Source of the DNA: an uncultured Alphaproteobacteria bacterium
GTDB taxonomy: Bacteria > Pseudomonadota > Alphaproteobacteria > RF32 > CAG-239
Direction: 5' to 3'
DNA: 52,744 nucleotides
Assembly (NCBI GenBank): GCA_944390355.1
Contig: CALXPT010000011.1
Location: forward strand, 1-52,744
The first letter of the stretch is position 1. Each line of letters starts with the position of its first letter. Position numbers and translations under genes: made by a program. The notes under the pieces were generated by a model. It ran no database searches and was not told the DNA's origin. It was given only the letters and a program-made list of their open reading frames with translations. This document shows, in pieces, positions 50,622 to 52,744 of the stretch.

Positions 50622-51371
50622 GTGAAAAAAGCAATATTGTTGAGTTCGATTGTTGCATTAACACTCGGCACAAGTACTGTGCGAGCGGAAGAAGAACACC
50701 CGATGTTAGAGAGCTATAATCGGGCAATGTTTAGCTTTAACAATTACTTTAACCACTATTTATTAATGCCGGCAGCAAGGGGGTATAGAGCCGTAACCAC
50801 GAAGCCGATTCGTACGAGCATAAGGAGTTCATTAAGCAACTTAAGAGAGCCGTTAACGGCCGGCAACCATGCCTTGCAAGGCAATTTAAAAGATACGGGC
50901 GTATCCATAGCGCGATTCGCAATCAATTCAACATTAGGCTTGTTTGGTTTGTTTGATGTAGCCTCAGGCTGGGGGTTAGAGAAGAATACCACCAACTTTG
51001 ATGACACTTTTGCCGAGTGGTGTATACCGGACGGCCCCTATATAGTATTGCCGTTTTTAGGTCCGTCCACACCGAGAGATGCCGTGGGGACGGGATTAGG
51101 TTTTGTGCTTGATCCGGTATATTGGGCAACCTATAATGATAAAAACATTTCCGACAAAGTTGCATACAGCTACGCCGCGTTACAGGCTATTTCTTTGATG
51201 GAAGAGAACATGGATATGCTAAACGACTTTGAGAAAAATTCGGTAGACTTCTATTCAACGGTCAAATCCGCATTCATGCAGCACCGCAAGAACAAGGGGT
51301 GCTTTGCCAAAGAGGCAACGGAAGATTCGCCCGCGGACTATGATTTTGACTTTAATATGGACGAATATTAA
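50622..51371 (+). CDS. mlaA: MlaA (VacJ)-type phospholipid transport protein
   Basis: MlaA extracts mislocalised phospholipids from the outer leaflet of the outer membrane. Signatures: MLESYNRAMFSFNNYFN, the amphipathic RGYRAVTTKPIRTSIRSSLS region, LREPLTAGNHALQGN, FAINSTLGLFGLFDVAS, FAEWCIPDGPYIVLPFLGPS and TPRDAVGTGLGF. Starts with GTG (50622) behind AGGAAG. The signal peptide (MKKAILLSSIVALTLGTSTV, cleaved after RA) has no lipobox cysteine, so the protein is not a lipoprotein, unlike the Escherichia coli one. mlaC follows after 20 bases; mlaFEDB are elsewhere. Confidence 0.93.
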   Translation: MKKAILLSSIVALTLGTSTVRAEEEHPMLESYNRAMFSFNNYFNHYLLMPAARGYRAVTTKPIRTSIRSSLSNLREPLTAGNHALQGNLKDTGVSIARFAINSTLGLFGLFDVASGWGLEKNTTNFDDTFAEWCIPDGPYIVLPFLGPSTPRDAVGTGLGFVLDPVYWATYNDKNISDKVAYSYAALQAISLMEENMDMLNDFEKNSVDFYSTVKSAFMQHRKNKGCFAKEATEDSPADYDFDFNMDEY

Positions 51372-51391
51372 TATATAAAGGGGAGAGCAAA

Positions 51392-52006
51392 ATGAAAAAA
51401 CTTTATATGGCGATAATTGCCTTAGGGATGATGTTAAGCAATTTGGCCTATGCGGATATAGACACAGACAAGGCACAAGCTTTTGTTGAAGGCGTAACCA
51501 AAGACGGGATAGAGAATATTATTAATGCCGATGTATCGCAGGCAGAAAAGAACAAACGCTTTGAAAAATTGTTTAACAATGCATTGGATACGCAGTTTAT
51601 CGGTCAGTTTGTGTTAGGCAGATATTGGCGCACCGCCACCCCGACGCAAAGGGAAGAGTTTATCAAGGCTTATCGAGATTTGATGACACAAACATGGTCG
51701 AAGCGTTTTGATGAGTTCAAGGGCAGAGAGTTTATTTTTAAGGGCACAAACAAGTCTAATTCGGATAATCAGGTATTTGTCGTGTCCGAAGTCCCGATGA
51801 ACGAGGGACAGCCGGCCAAAGTTTTGTGGCGGGTAAAGCAAACCGGAGACAGTTTCAAGATAGTAGATATCGTGATAGAGAATGTGAGCTTAGCGATAAC
51901 GGCGCGCAATGAATATACGGCATATATCAAGAATTCCAAAGACGGAATAGATGGCTTGATAAAAGACCTGCAGGCCAAAACCAAAGCCGCCGAGCCCATA
52001 AAATAA
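51392..52006 (+). CDS. mlaC: MlaC-type periplasmic phospholipid shuttle
   Basis: MlaC carries phospholipids between MlaA and the inner-membrane MlaFEDB complex. 204 residues with signal peptide MKKLYMAIIALGMMLSNLAYA; family blocks include FEKLFNNALDTQFIGQFVLG, RYWRTATPTQREEFIKAY and WRVKQTGDSFKIVDIVIENV, then SLAITARNEY. AGGGGAGAG is upstream of the ATG. It is the second gene of the mlaAC pair. Confidence 0.94.
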   Translation: MKKLYMAIIALGMMLSNLAYADIDTDKAQAFVEGVTKDGIENIINADVSQAEKNKRFEKLFNNALDTQFIGQFVLGRYWRTATPTQREEFIKAYRDLMTQTWSKRFDEFKGREFIFKGTNKSNSDNQVFVVSEVPMNEGQPAKVLWRVKQTGDSFKIVDIVIENVSLAITARNEYTAYIKNSKDGIDGLIKDLQAKTKAAEPIK

Positions 52007-52024
52007 CAATGAAGACAACAAAAC

Positions 52025-52055
52025 CAACGCCCTCTGAGAGAGGGCGTTGTTGTTA
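52025..52055. terminator. Bidirectional terminator between mlaC and the DUF1566-like gene
   Basis: CAACGCCCTCT (52025-52035) pairs perfectly with AGAGGGCGTTG (52039-52049), loop GAG, with short T-rich sequence on both strands. Confidence 0.85.
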
Positions 52056-52091
52056 TACAGCACCGAATTTGTATCGGGATATGTGAAGAAC

Positions 52092-52744
52092 CTAAAAAGC
52101 TAGGACTGGACGAACGTAACCGTCATCGTCGCGCTTATAGTAGCCGTACACGCTACCGTCACTGAATCTCAAACCCCACGCGTTGTGGTAGGAATGCACG
52201 GAAGAAGACCGATGCCAACCGGTCGATAGTTTTGTTCCGCCGATTTTCCCTAAAGCCGTGTTCAAAACACCCATATTACCATATATGGCATTCAACTCTC
52301 CTGCCGCTGGCAAATACCAGTCTCCGGCTTTTGTTCCATCTGTTTTATAGCTATTCACATATTCAAATGCAGGACAACTTCTCCCACTCAACTTGCAATA
52401 ATCCAACACTAAACGCGTATTATTTTTACCTTGCCAATCTGCTGTTACCTCTGATGACGATGTTATTTCACTCAACCCCGGTACATCAAAATATGCATCC
52501 GACCATGCTTTCCGTGCCGTATCCAACGCCATCGCTAAACGATTCGCTTGATCAAACACCACACCGATTGGTGTTTTGGAAGCTACAACATTAGCATTAC
52601 AGCTCATATCCGAGTATAAAATATCACCGATTTTGCAGTTGCTGTAATCGGGGGTCGGAGTGGTGTTTTCTTGACCGGAGCTATCGTTTTTTAGACAAGC
52701 CCATTGGTTTCCGAAGGGACATTTGAGGCAGTTGCCCTCATCTT
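52092..52744 (-). CDS. DUF1566-like surface protein, partial (5' end beyond window)
   Basis: The frame is open to the window edge, so the start and signal peptide are missing. The visible 217 residues begin with a Cys module (EGNCLKCPFGNQWAC) like that of the 20222 protein, then a linker, IGDILYSDMSCN, PIGVVFDQANRLAMAL, SCPAFEYVNSYKTDG, GDWYLPAAGELNAIY and the end NAWGLRFSDGSVYGYY ... DGYVRPVLAF. An internal ATG (52607) is not the real start because the conserved part extends upstream. DUF1566-like domains are exported and often adhesive or lectin-like. It is convergent with mlaC. Confidence 0.85.
   Translation of the reverse strand, partial: DEGNCLKCPFGNQWACLKNDSSGQENTTPTPDYSNCKIGDILYSDMSCNANVVASKTPIGVVFDQANRLAMALDTARKAWSDAYFDVPGLSEITSSSEVTADWQGKNNTRLVLDYCKLSGRSCPAFEYVNSYKTDGTKAGDWYLPAAGELNAIYGNMGVLNTALGKIGGTKLSTGWHRSSSVHSYHNAWGLRFSDGSVYGYYKRDDDGYVRPVLAF

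Overview
The window looks like chromosomal DNA of an AT-rich, flagellated alphaproteobacterium with a fermentative or anaerobic lifestyle, most like the uncultured gut-associated lineages near Rhodospirillales. The evidence is gene content and order: a PopZ-like gene directly before valS, ChpT-type phosphotransferase, FlaF, a sigma-54-type promoter before hook genes, RNase J, and MlaA/MlaC, together with a pyruvate:ferredoxin oxidoreductase and glycogen phosphorylase. The species assignment is inference.

Layout. 1-2.7 kb: an outward-facing promoter at the left edge, then glgP. 2.8-8.2 kb: TolC-type outer-membrane factor, PopZ-like protein, valS. 8.2-11.5 kb: an operon with an unknown exported protein, ChpT-like, receiver and CheR. 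11.5-13.7 kb (minus): small lipoprotein, GST-like protein, solute-binding protein. 13.7-19.1 kb: flaF, then fliK-flgD-flgE behind a -24/-12 promoter. 19.2-21.1 kb: two exported Cys-rich/DUF1566-like surface proteins under a promoter cassette that is repeated (inverted) at the left window edge; a third family member runs off the right edge. 21-27 kb: RNase J, TspO, alaS, a membrane protein. 27.3-29.3 kb: a structured leader RNA and small HTH gene, then a DUF192 lipoprotein with an 18-unit hexapeptide repeat and a Panacea-like protein. 29.4-33.2 kb: OmpA-like lipoprotein, recJ, DUF502 protein, XRE regulator with its own structured leader. 33.6-37.2 kb: nifJ. 37.4-39.4 kb: a membrane-protein gene, a 5'-truncated tandem paralog of it, and a small lipoprotein. 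39.4-40.2 kb: tRNA-Gly(CCC) followed by tRNA-derived repeats and a three-unit hairpin repeat. 40.2-49.6 kb: a surface-glycan island (GDP-D,D-heptose synthesis, glycosyltransferases, acyltransferase, mutase-like flavoprotein, aminotransferase). 49.7-52.7 kb: phosphodiesterase, mlaA-mlaC, partial DUF1566-like gene.

How it fits together: PFOR and glycogen phosphorylase point to anaerobic glycogen-fuelled metabolism; the hook and chemotaxis genes support motility; the heptose/glycan island, OmpA-like, Mla and Cys-rich proteins shape the envelope. The strongest candidates for undescribed biology are two leader-like RNAs (27.3 and 33.4 kb), each with mutually exclusive terminator/antiterminator pairings about 30 nt before a small HTH gene, and the covarying hairpin repeat beside the tRNA. 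All family names come from sequence motifs read by eye; no database search was run.
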